A stretch of 64,000 bases of DNA from an uncultured Muribaculaceae bacterium. Its GTDB lineage: Bacteria > Bacteroidota > Bacteroidia > Bacteroidales > Muribaculaceae. Numbering within the stretch: the first letter of the stretch is position 1; the number at the start of each line of letters is the position of its first letter. Under the pieces are notes generated by a model, which was not told the DNA's origin, made no database searches, and saw only the letters and a program-made list of their open reading frames with translations. Both the position numbers and the translations under genes were made by a program. Location of the stretch: contig CAJTTG010000003.1 of the NCBI GenBank assembly GCA_910579185.1, positions 62,001 through 126,000 of the forward strand. Reading direction: 5' to 3'. Shown here piece by piece: positions 34,795 through 43,445 of the stretch.

Positions 34795-36963
34795 TCATAT
34801 TATCATTGTTATCTCAAGATATTCATTGCTGGTCTTGAGACCTGTGTGAGTATCGTATTGAGTCGGCAGTGTTACGCTGAAAAATCCCTCAGATGGTTGC
34901 TCGATAAGGCCGAAATGCAATAATCGGTCAAATTCTTTTTTACGGATTGATACGCTGTAGCGTCCGAGCTTACGTGATAATGTTCGTGATGGACCTCGTT
35001 CCTGAAGCTCCCGGACCAATTGATATGATTCGCCATAAGGAACAATGACCGTAACTCCGGATTCATCTATCATCTTGAATTTATTGGACGCTGTTTCATG
35101 GTTGCAGTTCAGAGGGTTATCAAGCATTAATCCTATCTCGGCATCATCGAATGACGGGGTGTTCGCATAAAGCATGCGGTAGTATTCTCTCATTGTCTTT
35201 GGCGAGAACCAATCGTAGTCCGGATGCTGGTTTCGCAATCGTTTCATTGCGTCTATGGCAAATCCGATAGAACCCATTGTGCGGTCTCCCTGAATAGTGA
35301 ATACATGCGTGATCCCATCGGGATGGGTTCCTTCCCTGTTGCAACGTCCTGCAGCCTGAAGCAATGAGTCAAGTCCTGCAAACTGCCGGAATACGACTGG
35401 GAAATCTATGTCAACTCCGGCTTCAATCAATTGTGTGGAGATGACTCTGACTGGATTATCGGTTTCGGTGAGCTCCCGTTTGATTTCAGTTAGGGTCTCG
35501 AGTATGTGGGCTGGACACATCATTCTTGACAGATGGTAATTTTTCGCACCGTCGGATGGAAGGTGTTCAAATATCTCTAAAGCAGTCTTTCTGCTGTTCA
35601 CAATGCATAATGCACGTGACTCTGATGCTATACGATGGCAGATCTCATCGATAGTGGAGGGCGTGGGGTCAAATTGCAATCTTGCCCTTCTTAGTTCCGA
35701 ATGAAGGTTCATTGCCGTTGTTATCACGGGGGCTATCTTTTCACGGGCTATGCCTTGGAATATTGTGTTTCCCATTCCATGCCGTTCGCCGTCAAGCATT
35801 GGTTGGCTTGCTGTGCAGAAAAGAAACGATGTACCGAACAGATTTACATAAGTCTTCATCGCATCAACTATTGGTTGCAGCTTTGTCAGTGGCAGCGACT
35901 GGGCTTCATCAAGAATCACCACGGAATTGCATAGTGAATGTAGTTTTCTGCATTTCGATGGTTTGTTTGAAAACATCGATTCAAATAGCTGGACATTTGT
36001 CGTGACAACAATTGGTGCATCCCAGTTCTCACATGCCAGAAGACTATTCTTGTTTGCTGTATCTTCGTTTAAATTGCTATGGTGTTCAATAACATTTTCT
36101 GATCCAAAGATAGATTTCAATGTATGGGCGGTTTGAACTATTATACTCGTGAACGGAATCGCTATTATGATTCGTTTTTTCCCATGTCGCAATGCATGAT
36201 TTATAGCCCATACAATAGAAGCTATTGTCTTTCCGCCTCCGGTCGGGACCGTCAGTTCATAGAATCCGGTGGCATTGCCTGTGTTTATGGCACATTGCCG
36301 TTGAATATCCGTCCGTATTCGGTTTAGTTTGTTGTCGCTCGCTTTTGAAAAGCCTTTGAGATAGGTGTTTAAGCGTTCTTTGAGCTCGGTTAGGGTGTCA
36401 TGCCGACCACGGAGTGCAAAGATGTCGGGTCTCATGAATTGTTCCGTGTCGAGCCAGTCTGCATCAACCAGACAGGAAAACAACATTCTCGTCAGATGGG
36501 ATGCTTCAGTTTTATTAGGTTTAATCGGTGGATTTGTCAGATCGATGTTCGGAATAGTGCCATCAACTTCTTCCGGCACAGCTGATTTTAAAACCAATTC
36601 CAACTCATTGGTATCGTATAGTCCTCGGTGATGGCCTGCAATGGGATTGGAAAGCCAAAATAGGGCATCCAATTTAATCCTATGCGCCAATACCGCTCCA
36701 ATGGGGCTATGGAGATGTGGCTCTATGCTATTCTTTGAGGTATCATATCCGGAAGCATGACGTATGTGATCTTGAAAAGCTATGCTTTCCTTTCCCCTGT
36801 CATGCAGCTGTCCAAGCATTTCTCCCCAAGCTCTCATCCCGAAGACTGAGGCGAAATGACCTGCACGCTCTGATGTGCCACGGCAATGGTCGGCTACGGT
36901 TTGTTTATTCCAGCCTCCATTCTCTGTTTTGTACAAGTGTGCTATTTTTTCGAGATCGCTCAT
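34795..36963 (-). CDS. cas3: CRISPR nuclease-helicase Cas3 (HD + SF2)
   Basis: 722 residues. The HD nuclease domain has LGQLHDRGKESIAFQDHIR (His and Asp near 54-55), SPIGAVLAHRI and GHHRGLYDTNE. The helicase has Walker A TGGGKTIASIVWAINHA (about 245), the DEAH-box variant VVILDEAQSLPL (about 352) and motif VI QAAGRCNREGTH. First gene of the operon, expressed from a promoter at 37007-37037. Degrades the target strand after Cascade binding. Length and motifs indicate a working protein. Confidence 0.95.
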   Translation of the reverse strand: MSDLEKIAHLYKTENGGWNKQTVADHCRGTSERAGHFASVFGMRAWGEMLGQLHDRGKESIAFQDHIRHASGYDTSKNSIEPHLHSPIGAVLAHRIKLDALFWLSNPIAGHHRGLYDTNELELVLKSAVPEEVDGTIPNIDLTNPPIKPNKTEASHLTRMLFSCLVDADWLDTEQFMRPDIFALRGRHDTLTELKERLNTYLKGFSKASDNKLNRIRTDIQRQCAINTGNATGFYELTVPTGGGKTIASIVWAINHALRHGKKRIIIAIPFTSIIVQTAHTLKSIFGSENVIEHHSNLNEDTANKNSLLACENWDAPIVVTTNVQLFESMFSNKPSKCRKLHSLCNSVVILDEAQSLPLTKLQPIVDAMKTYVNLFGTSFLFCTASQPMLDGERHGMGNTIFQGIAREKIAPVITTAMNLHSELRRARLQFDPTPSTIDEICHRIASESRALCIVNSRKTALEIFEHLPSDGAKNYHLSRMMCPAHILETLTEIKRELTETDNPVRVISTQLIEAGVDIDFPVVFRQFAGLDSLLQAAGRCNREGTHPDGITHVFTIQGDRTMGSIGFAIDAMKRLRNQHPDYDWFSPKTMREYYRMLYANTPSFDDAEIGLMLDNPLNCNHETASNKFKMIDESGVTVIVPYGESYQLVRELQERGPSRTLSRKLGRYSVSIRKKEFDRLLHFGLIEQPSEGFFSVTLPTQYDTHTGLKTSNEYLEITMII

Positions 36964-37006
36964 GCTTTTTCATGGTAGTTTGTGAAACGACTTTATTATC
37001 CGGTCG

Positions 37007-37037
37007 TAAAGATAAGCGTCTGATGGTGTCAGCACAA
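37007..37037 (-). promoter_or_regulatory. Promoter of the cas operon
   Basis: On the minus strand TTG (37037-37035), 20 bases, then TATCTTTA (37014-37007), one mismatch from TAnnTTTG. Transcription would begin about 40 bases before the cas3 ATG. Confidence 0.5.
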
Positions 37038-37079
37038 CACCCGTTTATGTGAAATAATGTTAAGATATAAGCCCCGTCT

Positions 37080-38642
37080 TTATTTTTTTCGGAATGAGAA
37101 GCGTATCAGAAAAAATAGAGATAATATGGCTACAGAGAGGATAAGATAAAAAGTGGTGCTGCCGATCGTATTCATCAGAATTGACTCTGTAGCAGTCGTT
37201 TCTGTTTCAGGAAAGTGTAAAACATCAGATGTTGTGGGGATAGGGGAGGCAGAAGATGCGGTATCTGCATGAGTGCTGGCTGGATAGTCATTTCGAACGA
37301 TCTCATAAAAATTGACGGCGTTGCCACCACCTTTGCGTCCTTGTGATGTGACTGCCATAAACCGGCCGTCAGGAGATAAGGCAAGCCCCACTGGATATGA
37401 GTCGGCCTTGATTCGGTCAATCACCTGCATGGTTTGTGTCTTGACCACAATGACTTGGCTGCCAAGATTATCGGCGATAAATAGGTATTTGTTGTCGGGA
37501 GAAAGATCGATGGTGCGTGCCGATTTTCCTATTTTGTATCTATCGATTTTGCCGAGACGCAATTTTCCGGCGGACTGTGTTTTTTCTATTGCTGAATTAA
37601 TCAGTGAGTCAAGCTCAAATCGTATTATCATCCCGGATGAATTGCATGATCCATAGACATATTTTCCATCGGTGGCGAGGTGTCTGATGGCATAGGCTTC
37701 GTTTGTCGATCCTATGACTTTATGTTTCTCGACGTCTATGATTGATAGCGGACCCCCCATTCCGGATACCAGAAGCCATTTCCCGTCGGGCGTGAAAATA
37801 GTGCCTCTGAGTGCATATCCGGAATTGCTGTCCCGGTTGACGGGGGTGGTGAGTGAATAGTTGAGGTTTAGTTTCGACCCTATGGTGAGCGGAGCCATAT
37901 GGTGCCATTCGTCCATCTTGTCCGACGATATATTGATCAGTCCTATCGTATTGTCGCCCCAGTGGGTGACGGCAACTGTCTTGCTGTCGGGGGAAACCGC
38001 GACCATCTTGGCCAGTGGCCCGGTATCAAACATCCTGACAATGGAATCAGTTCCCACGTCTATTACTGCGATGGCCGATGGATCCTGTGCGTTTAGATCG
38101 AAAGTCCTTCTGTAGAACGGAACCCACAGGTATCTTCCTCCATGGCTCCATGCCATTTCCACCGGTTTTCCGCTGAAGGATCGTGATCTTCCTTCCGGGT
38201 AGTGGGTGAAGGGATAATATTCCGATGGAGCCGCCCAGAGCTTTCCTTTCCCGGATGGGAAATTATATCTGATAACTCCGGCTTTTGTCAACGTGGCAGC
38301 TTCATATTTCACGGTACGGCATCCTTCGAGGGAATTGATGTAGATGTATTTGCCGTCGGGGGAGAAGATCGCAGATTTCGGAGAGTTGATATCTGTATCA
38401 AATGTCGCTGACTCGTAGCTGGAATATTGTTGCCGTTTTCCGATATTCACAATCTGTAGTGAATCCTTATACCCCTCGGATCTTTCGCCGGCGCAAGCCC
38501 GGACTATGACTGGGGTTGGTGACGGCTGCGGTGTCTGTTGCGTATTGTCCGCTGCTATTTCAATTTCCTCAGCAGTAGACCATAAAGGGGATACGGTTGA
38601 GGTTAGAAATAGGAGTATGTATGATAATAGATTGGGTCGCAT
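37080..38642 (-). CDS. YVTN/YncE-like beta-propeller membrane protein
   Basis: About 520 residues from MRPNLLSYILLFLTSTVSPL, which places a signal peptide at the N-terminus; earlier in-frame ATGs at 38678 and 38732 exist, the latter overlapping the preceding gene. The body is repeated propeller blades: FSPDGKYIYINSLEG, VSPDSKTVAVTHWGDN, FTPDGKWLLVSGMGG, LSPDNKYLFIADNLGS and LSPDGRFMAVTSQGRK. A C-terminal helix (TTFYLILSVAILSLFFLI) followed by RFSFRKK anchors it. Probably periplasmic or surface-exposed; ligand unknown. Forms a group with two secreted proteins upstream. Confidence 0.75.
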   Translation of the reverse strand: MRPNLLSYILLFLTSTVSPLWSTAEEIEIAADNTQQTPQPSPTPVIVRACAGERSEGYKDSLQIVNIGKRQQYSSYESATFDTDINSPKSAIFSPDGKYIYINSLEGCRTVKYEAATLTKAGVIRYNFPSGKGKLWAAPSEYYPFTHYPEGRSRSFSGKPVEMAWSHGGRYLWVPFYRRTFDLNAQDPSAIAVIDVGTDSIVRMFDTGPLAKMVAVSPDSKTVAVTHWGDNTIGLINISSDKMDEWHHMAPLTIGSKLNLNYSLTTPVNRDSNSGYALRGTIFTPDGKWLLVSGMGGPLSIIDVEKHKVIGSTNEAYAIRHLATDGKYVYGSCNSSGMIIRFELDSLINSAIEKTQSAGKLRLGKIDRYKIGKSARTIDLSPDNKYLFIADNLGSQVIVVKTQTMQVIDRIKADSYPVGLALSPDGRFMAVTSQGRKGGGNAVNFYEIVRNDYPASTHADTASSASPIPTTSDVLHFPETETTATESILMNTIGSTTFYLILSVAILSLFFLIRFSFRKK

Positions 38643-38688
38643 GTTTGTTAGTGCTGTAAAAACTGGATCCCGTCTCATTATAGCCGTC

Positions 38689-39144
38689 TCATTCTTCAAA
38701 TTCTGAGTCTGTGAATTCAACAGCGTGGACACGTTTCAAGAACTTGGTCAGATCTTGGGTGTTTCCCTCTTCAGATAGTACGATTTTCACTGTCTGGGCT
38801 CCGTTTTGCATTCTCTTGAATGCGTCCGCACACTTTTTCGGGTCGATTTCTTTGTCCTCGAAAATTCTTTTCCCCTTGATATCTATCAAACGGAACCATA
38901 ATAACATGCCTCGTTCGCCACGCACTGTTTTCCGCACCTTGAATACAAATGTTCCCTCTAATACAGATTCTTCTTTATTTTTGGGATGTAATGAAAGCGA
39001 TAAGCTGTTAAGTTCCAGATATGTCGATAGCTCTCCCGGAATGAAGCGTGATTCTATGTTGACAAACTTTCTGGATATGGATGATTGGCTGCATAGACTG
39101 CATAATATGCACAATGACAATAAGATCTGAAGTGTCCTTTTCAT
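38689..39144 (-). CDS. Small secreted protein of unknown function
   Basis: 151 residues. The N-terminus MKRTLQILLSLCILCSLCSQ is a signal peptide; a lipobox-like LCSLCS may make it a lipoprotein. The mature part is a beta-rich region with LELNSLSLSLHPKNK and FVFKVRKTVRGERGMLLWFR, ending in a charged helix (DLTKFLKRVHAVEFTDSEFE). No family recognised. Lies between the propeller protein (46 bases if its start is 38642) and the TonB-like gene, same strand, so probably co-transcribed. Confidence 0.6.
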   Translation of the reverse strand: MKRTLQILLSLCILCSLCSQSSISRKFVNIESRFIPGELSTYLELNSLSLSLHPKNKEESVLEGTFVFKVRKTVRGERGMLLWFRLIDIKGKRIFEDKEIDPKKCADAFKRMQNGAQTVKIVLSEEGNTQDLTKFLKRVHAVEFTDSEFEE

Positions 39145-39195
39145 GATGATTGGGCGTGAGGTGGTGTTAGGAACCGTTTGGGCCAGTTGTGGACT

Positions 39196-39603
39196 TTATT
39201 GGTTGAGCTTGAATGTAATAGGTAAGGTGTACCATACATTTACGGGATGACCATTCATCTTGCCTGGGGCGAATTTTGGCAGAGACTTGGTAACTCTGAT
39301 CGCTTCTTCATCCAGGTCTGGATCTTTGCCACGGACCACTTTCACCGTACCGATCGAACCATCTATTTTCACTACAAATTGAACAACTACACGTCCCTGA
39401 ATGCCCTCTTCCTTAGCAACGCTCGGATAGCGGAGGTTATCGCTGACCCATTTCAATAGTGCTTCTTGCCCTCCTGGGAACTGAGGATCCTGTTCTACTG
39501 ATTCCCATACCTTGTTGTCATCTGGAACCTGAGCATTGGATTGAATGCTGCAAAATAGGATAAGGATTAAAAGGCTGAGTGCGGACTTTGTTATATTTCT
39601 CAT
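39196..39603 (-). CDS. Secreted protein with TonB C-terminal domain
   Basis: 135 residues from MRNITKSALSLLILILFCSI (an in-frame ATG eight codons earlier is possible). A cleavable signal peptide ends SNA-Q rather than a TonB membrane anchor. The domain is TonB_C: EALLKWVSDNLRYPSVAKEE, GRVVVQFVVKIDGSIGTVKV, LDEEAIRVTKSLPKFAPGKM and PVNVWYTLPITFKL. True TonB proteins are tethered to the inner membrane; a released TonB_C domain is common in Bacteroidetes but has no settled role. Possibly works with the two adjacent envelope proteins. Confidence 0.8.
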   Translation of the reverse strand: MRNITKSALSLLILILFCSIQSNAQVPDDNKVWESVEQDPQFPGGQEALLKWVSDNLRYPSVAKEEGIQGRVVVQFVVKIDGSIGTVKVVRGKDPDLDEEAIRVTKSLPKFAPGKMNGHPVNVWYTLPITFKLNQ

Positions 39604-39843
39604 GGTTTTGTGGAATTTTATCGTCATTGGCTCTATGGCGATGATTATCTGATTGGCTTTCTAATGGCTGACACGATAAAAAATGCGAGCCTTTATCATA
39701 AAATCCCTGCTGTTTTAGTCGTGATACACCTCTGTGTGCATCATCGCTCAGTCGAATTGTCCAGATTCGTAGTAGTGATTTGCTGATGCAGTTTTTACCA
39801 TGTCAGAATGTCAATGGAAGTCATGTCATTGGCATTTCGGATG

Positions 39844-39873
39844 CTAAGATACAAAAAAATATTTAAAAATCAA
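39844..39873 (-). promoter_or_regulatory. Probable promoter upstream of TonB-domain gene
   Basis: Minus strand TTG (39873-39871), 19 bases, then TATCTTAG (39851-39844), one mismatch from TAnnTTTG. It lies about 240 bases before the gene, so a long leader or another nearer promoter is possible. Confidence 0.35.
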
Positions 39874-39918
39874 TTTCCGGCATGGCCTTATCGACTTTAT
39901 TGCATTTTTGCATCCTGA

Positions 39919-40392
39919 TCACCTTGTTCGGTGAATTTTTATAAGATTGATTATAAGTACAATTGTCTGCCACACTATCACAATAGGAGTCGCGATAGCG
40001 CCAATGATAAACGACAGCGTGGCTTTAAAAAACACATTCAACAATTGATGCGTCAGATAAGATGCAGGATCTGAAAATACAAGCGTTTTGGCTCCGGTCT
40101 GGAACTGACCGTACAGGATAAAAGCGCCCGTGCATATCGACATCAGAAGGTATGCGCTGAGTCCACCCTCAGATCTACTGGCCGAGCCCATGAAATCCCA
40201 GAGATACCCTATGAAACCAACCACAAACAGGGCTATGAGATACTTCACTGCCGAATTGACCGACTGTCTGATCCGTGCTTTCCGGCACGCAGGGCACGTC
40301 AGATCAATGTCAGCACACGACACACACAGCCCCCGGCCACAAACCTGACATACGGCCACAGCCGCCTTCTCGGGATGATAAAAACAATTCAT
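39919..40392 (-). CDS. Zinc-ribbon/B-box-like small membrane protein
   Basis: 157 residues from MNCFYHPEKAAVAVCQVCGR; an in-frame ATG five codons upstream (40407) is also possible. The N-terminal 40 residues contain a Cys/His cluster (CFYHPEKAAVAVCQVCGRGL, then CVSCADIDLTCPACRKAR) that resembles a B-box-type zinc site. Three hydrophobic helices follow (YLIALFVVGFIGYLWDF, LMSICTGAFILYGQF and FIIGAIATPIVIVWQTIVLI). Function unknown; a stress or membrane sensor is a guess. No obvious operon partners. Confidence 0.65.
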   Translation of the reverse strand: MNCFYHPEKAAVAVCQVCGRGLCVSCADIDLTCPACRKARIRQSVNSAVKYLIALFVVGFIGYLWDFMGSASRSEGGLSAYLLMSICTGAFILYGQFQTGAKTLVFSDPASYLTHQLLNVFFKATLSFIIGAIATPIVIVWQTIVLIINLIKIHRTR

Positions 40393-40641
40393 AGCGTCCT
40401 GTCTCATTAATCACATACCACTATAACGCCCCGTTCCCCCAAAAAGATTTTCATTGCGGCCTCACCAATTGTATAGTTCGCAATTCCCCAACGCCTTCTG
40501 TGATTTCTTTCATCCCATTTGTCACCCTATTTCCCGTCTACCTCTCAGTTTTGAGCTTGTGAAAAGAATGCGTAAGTTGAAACCTGTGTCAGCTCACCAT
40601 TCAGATAAAACTGTTTTATATGACGCTGAATAATCGACGGT

Positions 40642-40809
40642 CTACTTGAAAAACTCCACCATCTGGTCGGCAGTCAACCACACGGTCTCATTGGCAAGCC
40701 GAACCTCAATCTGTTCACACGATAGCCTACAGCAATGATTGCGTCTAAATTATAGAACAATAGTGTGAGTTCTACATCTCGTTCCCCTTCTAATTGAACT
40801 ATCCCAATT
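40642..40809 (-). pseudogene. Scrambled RhuM-family gene fragments
   Basis: Two pieces of RhuM/virulence-type protein in the wrong order. The first, fused in frame to the GIY-YIG gene, reads VQLEGERDVEL and YNLDAIIAVGYRVN, which in intact family members is about residues 80-110. Immediately after, in another frame, comes IEVRLANETVWLTADQMVEF, which normally lies near the N-terminus (residues 15-40). A tandem duplication followed by deletion, or insertion of two fragments, explains the order. Confidence 0.65.
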
Positions 40810-41526
40810 GAAAATTTCTTGTCTGAAGTCAGTACCAATACACAGTTTTCATTGGCTGTGTAATCTTTAATCATCTTTTCTCGCTTTTCTTTCCAGTTGA
40901 AAGATGGAACCATTGTTTGTGATATGACACTTCCTTTTAAGACGTTAAATCCATCAGAACTATAGAATCCCTTAGCATTGCACCCTCTGCCTTTAGTGTA
41001 GAGCAAATGCTCGCTCTTAGGTTGTGAGATTTCAAAGATATTGCAACCAATAAAAGAAGCCAAAAACTTTACATCTTCAAAGGATTCATCCATTGAGTCC
41101 TGTTGATGTTCAGGTAAGTTCGGAGCTTTAGGAATTTGTTTGTTATCACTTAGGATAAAGGCATTTGCTTTATTGGCTTCGTCTATAGCTTTATGCTCTA
41201 AGTATTCCACATCAATTTTAGTCATATCCGCATCTTTTGATACAAATATGAGGGCTCTTTGCCAAAACGCCTTCTTGCTGTCGTGGTCTTTTATACGTTT
41301 CTTAAAGTTCTCCGTCTCACCAATATATGCTTGTGGCTTAGTTGATTCATCTTCCCCCCCCCAATAATATATAAAATGCAGGTTTCTGCAATTTCTTTTG
41401 TGTATTTAAATAAGAGAGGTTAGAACGTGGTACTACAAACATCTGGCAAATCTTGTTGCTGATAAATGCGTATTGAGTCCCTTTCGGATCTCCGTCAATT
41501 AAATATGTTGTTACCGTCTTGCCCAT
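40674..41526 (-). pseudogene. GIY-YIG nuclease-like gene, frameshifted by G9 and 3'-truncated
   Basis: Starts with ATG at 41526, 2 bases after the OLD-like ATPase stop: MGKTVTTYLIDGDPKGTQYA, then AFYILLG and a G9 tract that leads to a stop at 41347. In the shifted frame the sequence continues EDESTKPQAYIGETENFKKR (the YIG half of the motif with a catalytic-type Arg) through CVLVLTSDKKFS, then passes into a RhuM remnant and ends at 40674. Eight G would join the frames. The true C-terminus appears lost. Probably the fifth gene of the restriction-like operon. Confidence 0.75.
41354..41362 (-). repeat. G9 homopolymer causing frameshift in GIY-YIG gene
   Basis: Nine C on the plus strand. At nine the upstream frame reads TTG GGG GGG GGA AGA TGA; at eight it reads TTG GGG GGG GAA GAT and continues into the YIG motif. 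Located at codons 55-58, before the catalytic region. Confidence 0.7.
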
Positions 41527-41528
41527 AA

Positions 41529-43445
41529 TTATAAATTAAATACAGTTATCAGTTTATTTAAAACTGGTTTAAAGCCCTCGAACCATTCATCATTGAACTG
41601 CAAATAGTGACTTTCAATATGCTGTTTAATGGCATCAGTCGTTTTTCCTTGTTCATTACAACGAAAATCCTTATGCGTATTTTTTTGATGAATATACTCT
41701 ACTTTTTCCTTATATGATTCAGGAGAAAATAAATCCTCCACCATATATGTGTCATTATTGCTTATATTTTTCCTTTCGGTATTGTAATCATTGTTATAAT
41801 TGTTTTGATAAAAGATAGGTATTATCTTATTAGAAGCAATTGCATTGATGTTTTTCCATCCGTCCAGTCCTCCTTTGTCATAATCAAATAAAAAGACGAT
41901 TACATCTATAACATCTAGTTGCTTGGATAAGACATCGTCGTACAAAGCTTTTGCATTGCCTGCACTTCCTGCTGGTATTATGGAAATTTGCCTAAGTACA
42001 TTGTATTTAGAGTTGGTTTTAGTAAATACAGAAATTGCTTTTTCTATGTATTTTTTATCATAAGTACCTTCGGTAACAAGAATTTTCTTAGCTCCTAATA
42101 TTAGTGAACTTTCAAAAATGGAGATACGATTACTTGACAAAAGAGCTAATTTTTTGCATCGTTCCAAATCCTCAATTTTGCCATTTTTAACATACTTGAT
42201 ATTTTCATTGCAAAGACAGTCAACGAAAACAGGGGAGTGTGTTGTCACAATACTATATCTGTTTTCGGTATTTATCAAGTCTTTCAGTTCCTCTTTTCTA
42301 GCAATATGAATATGTGAATCCGGTTCATCAAAAAGGCATAAGCTATTTGGTGCGGAAAGAATATGAATTACGGTATTGGCATTGATTAATTTTTTCTCTC
42401 CTTCGCTAAGTCCGTCAATATTACCATTATTTACAAATTCTATATTTATTTTTTGTATTATTTGATTGTCGCTTTCAGTACGGCATTTGTATAAACAATA
42501 AAACAATGTGCTGGCTTGATCGATAAAATTAATTTCATTAATTAATTCCCTAAATGATTCAACGGTATAGACAGGTTTTTCCTTTAATTTTTCTATGAAC
42601 GCCTCAATTTCTGTACCTTCCCACTTCCTTATATTGCCATTTTTATATTCAAAAGATATTCTGCATTCTGCATTTTTTGTTATATCTGTGACAAATTTGA
42701 CAACATCTACATCTTCCGAATATAGTAATGTTAATAAGGAAATATCCCATTCGTAACGACTTAAATAGAACATAAAGGGAGGGACGAATCCCTGGGTAGC
42801 AGTCATTTTACTGCAATATTTTTCATATACAGGTCTATAGTATGTTTTCCATAAACGAGTGTCCTCTCCGCTGTAAAGTGCGAGGATATTTTTAGGTAAA
42901 ATATCATAAGTAACCTTATTGCCATTTTTTAATCGGCCATCAATGATTTCATAATGTTTATTATCATATATATAGCTTATTTTATATTTAAATTGACAAG
43001 GATATTTTTTTAATCCGTCTTTTAAAGTTGCAATATGGTACAGGCTATAAAATATAGCACTTATAGCTTCCAAAATATTACTTTTCCCGGATCCATTTAA
43101 TCCAATCAAGCAGCAGTATTTGTTTGTTATGGAGAAGTCAATGGCTAATTCATTTAAATTCTTGTATTTTTCAATATATAGCGAATATAATTGAAACACA
43201 TCGGATTTTATAGTGAATTTATATTTCAAATCAATCTGTTCATCAATAACACCATTGATATAACTTGGTTCAGTAATCAGATTTGATTCATCCAACCAGT
43301 TATTAATATAATGGATGTTTCTAGGTGTACGTTTATGATAACCTAATGCATTTACAAGATCACGTTTGGTAATTGTAATTGGATTTTTAGTATTGTATAT
43401 TGTTGTTGCGATTTGATTTAATTCTTCCCTTGTCATGTCATTCAA
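41529..43445 (-). CDS. OLD-like AAA ATPase with TOPRIM nuclease domain
   Basis: 638 residues. A short N-terminal domain (1-80) precedes an SMC/RecF-like ATPase: Walker A LIGLNGSGKSNILEAISA (115-122), signature GLSEGEKKLINA, Walker B CLFDEPDSHIHIA (about 373) and switch SIVTTHSPVFVDCL. The C-terminal TOPRIM-like domain has ILVTEGTYDKKYIEKAI (about 458) and IVFLFDYDKGGLDGWKN (about 518), the Glu and DxD metal ligands. OLD proteins are defence nucleases. The gene overlaps hsdS by 8 bases and abuts the GIY-YIG gene, so it belongs to the restriction-like operon. Confidence 0.82.
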   Translation of the reverse strand: MNDMTREELNQIATTIYNTKNPITITKRDLVNALGYHKRTPRNIHYINNWLDESNLITEPSYINGVIDEQIDLKYKFTIKSDVFQLYSLYIEKYKNLNELAIDFSITNKYCCLIGLNGSGKSNILEAISAIFYSLYHIATLKDGLKKYPCQFKYKISYIYDNKHYEIIDGRLKNGNKVTYDILPKNILALYSGEDTRLWKTYYRPVYEKYCSKMTATQGFVPPFMFYLSRYEWDISLLTLLYSEDVDVVKFVTDITKNAECRISFEYKNGNIRKWEGTEIEAFIEKLKEKPVYTVESFRELINEINFIDQASTLFYCLYKCRTESDNQIIQKINIEFVNNGNIDGLSEGEKKLINANTVIHILSAPNSLCLFDEPDSHIHIARKEELKDLINTENRYSIVTTHSPVFVDCLCNENIKYVKNGKIEDLERCKKLALLSSNRISIFESSLILGAKKILVTEGTYDKKYIEKAISVFTKTNSKYNVLRQISIIPAGSAGNAKALYDDVLSKQLDVIDVIVFLFDYDKGGLDGWKNINAIASNKIIPIFYQNNYNNDYNTERKNISNNDTYMVEDLFSPESYKEKVEYIHQKNTHKDFRCNEQGKTTDAIKQHIESHYLQFNDEWFEGFKPVLNKLITVFNL

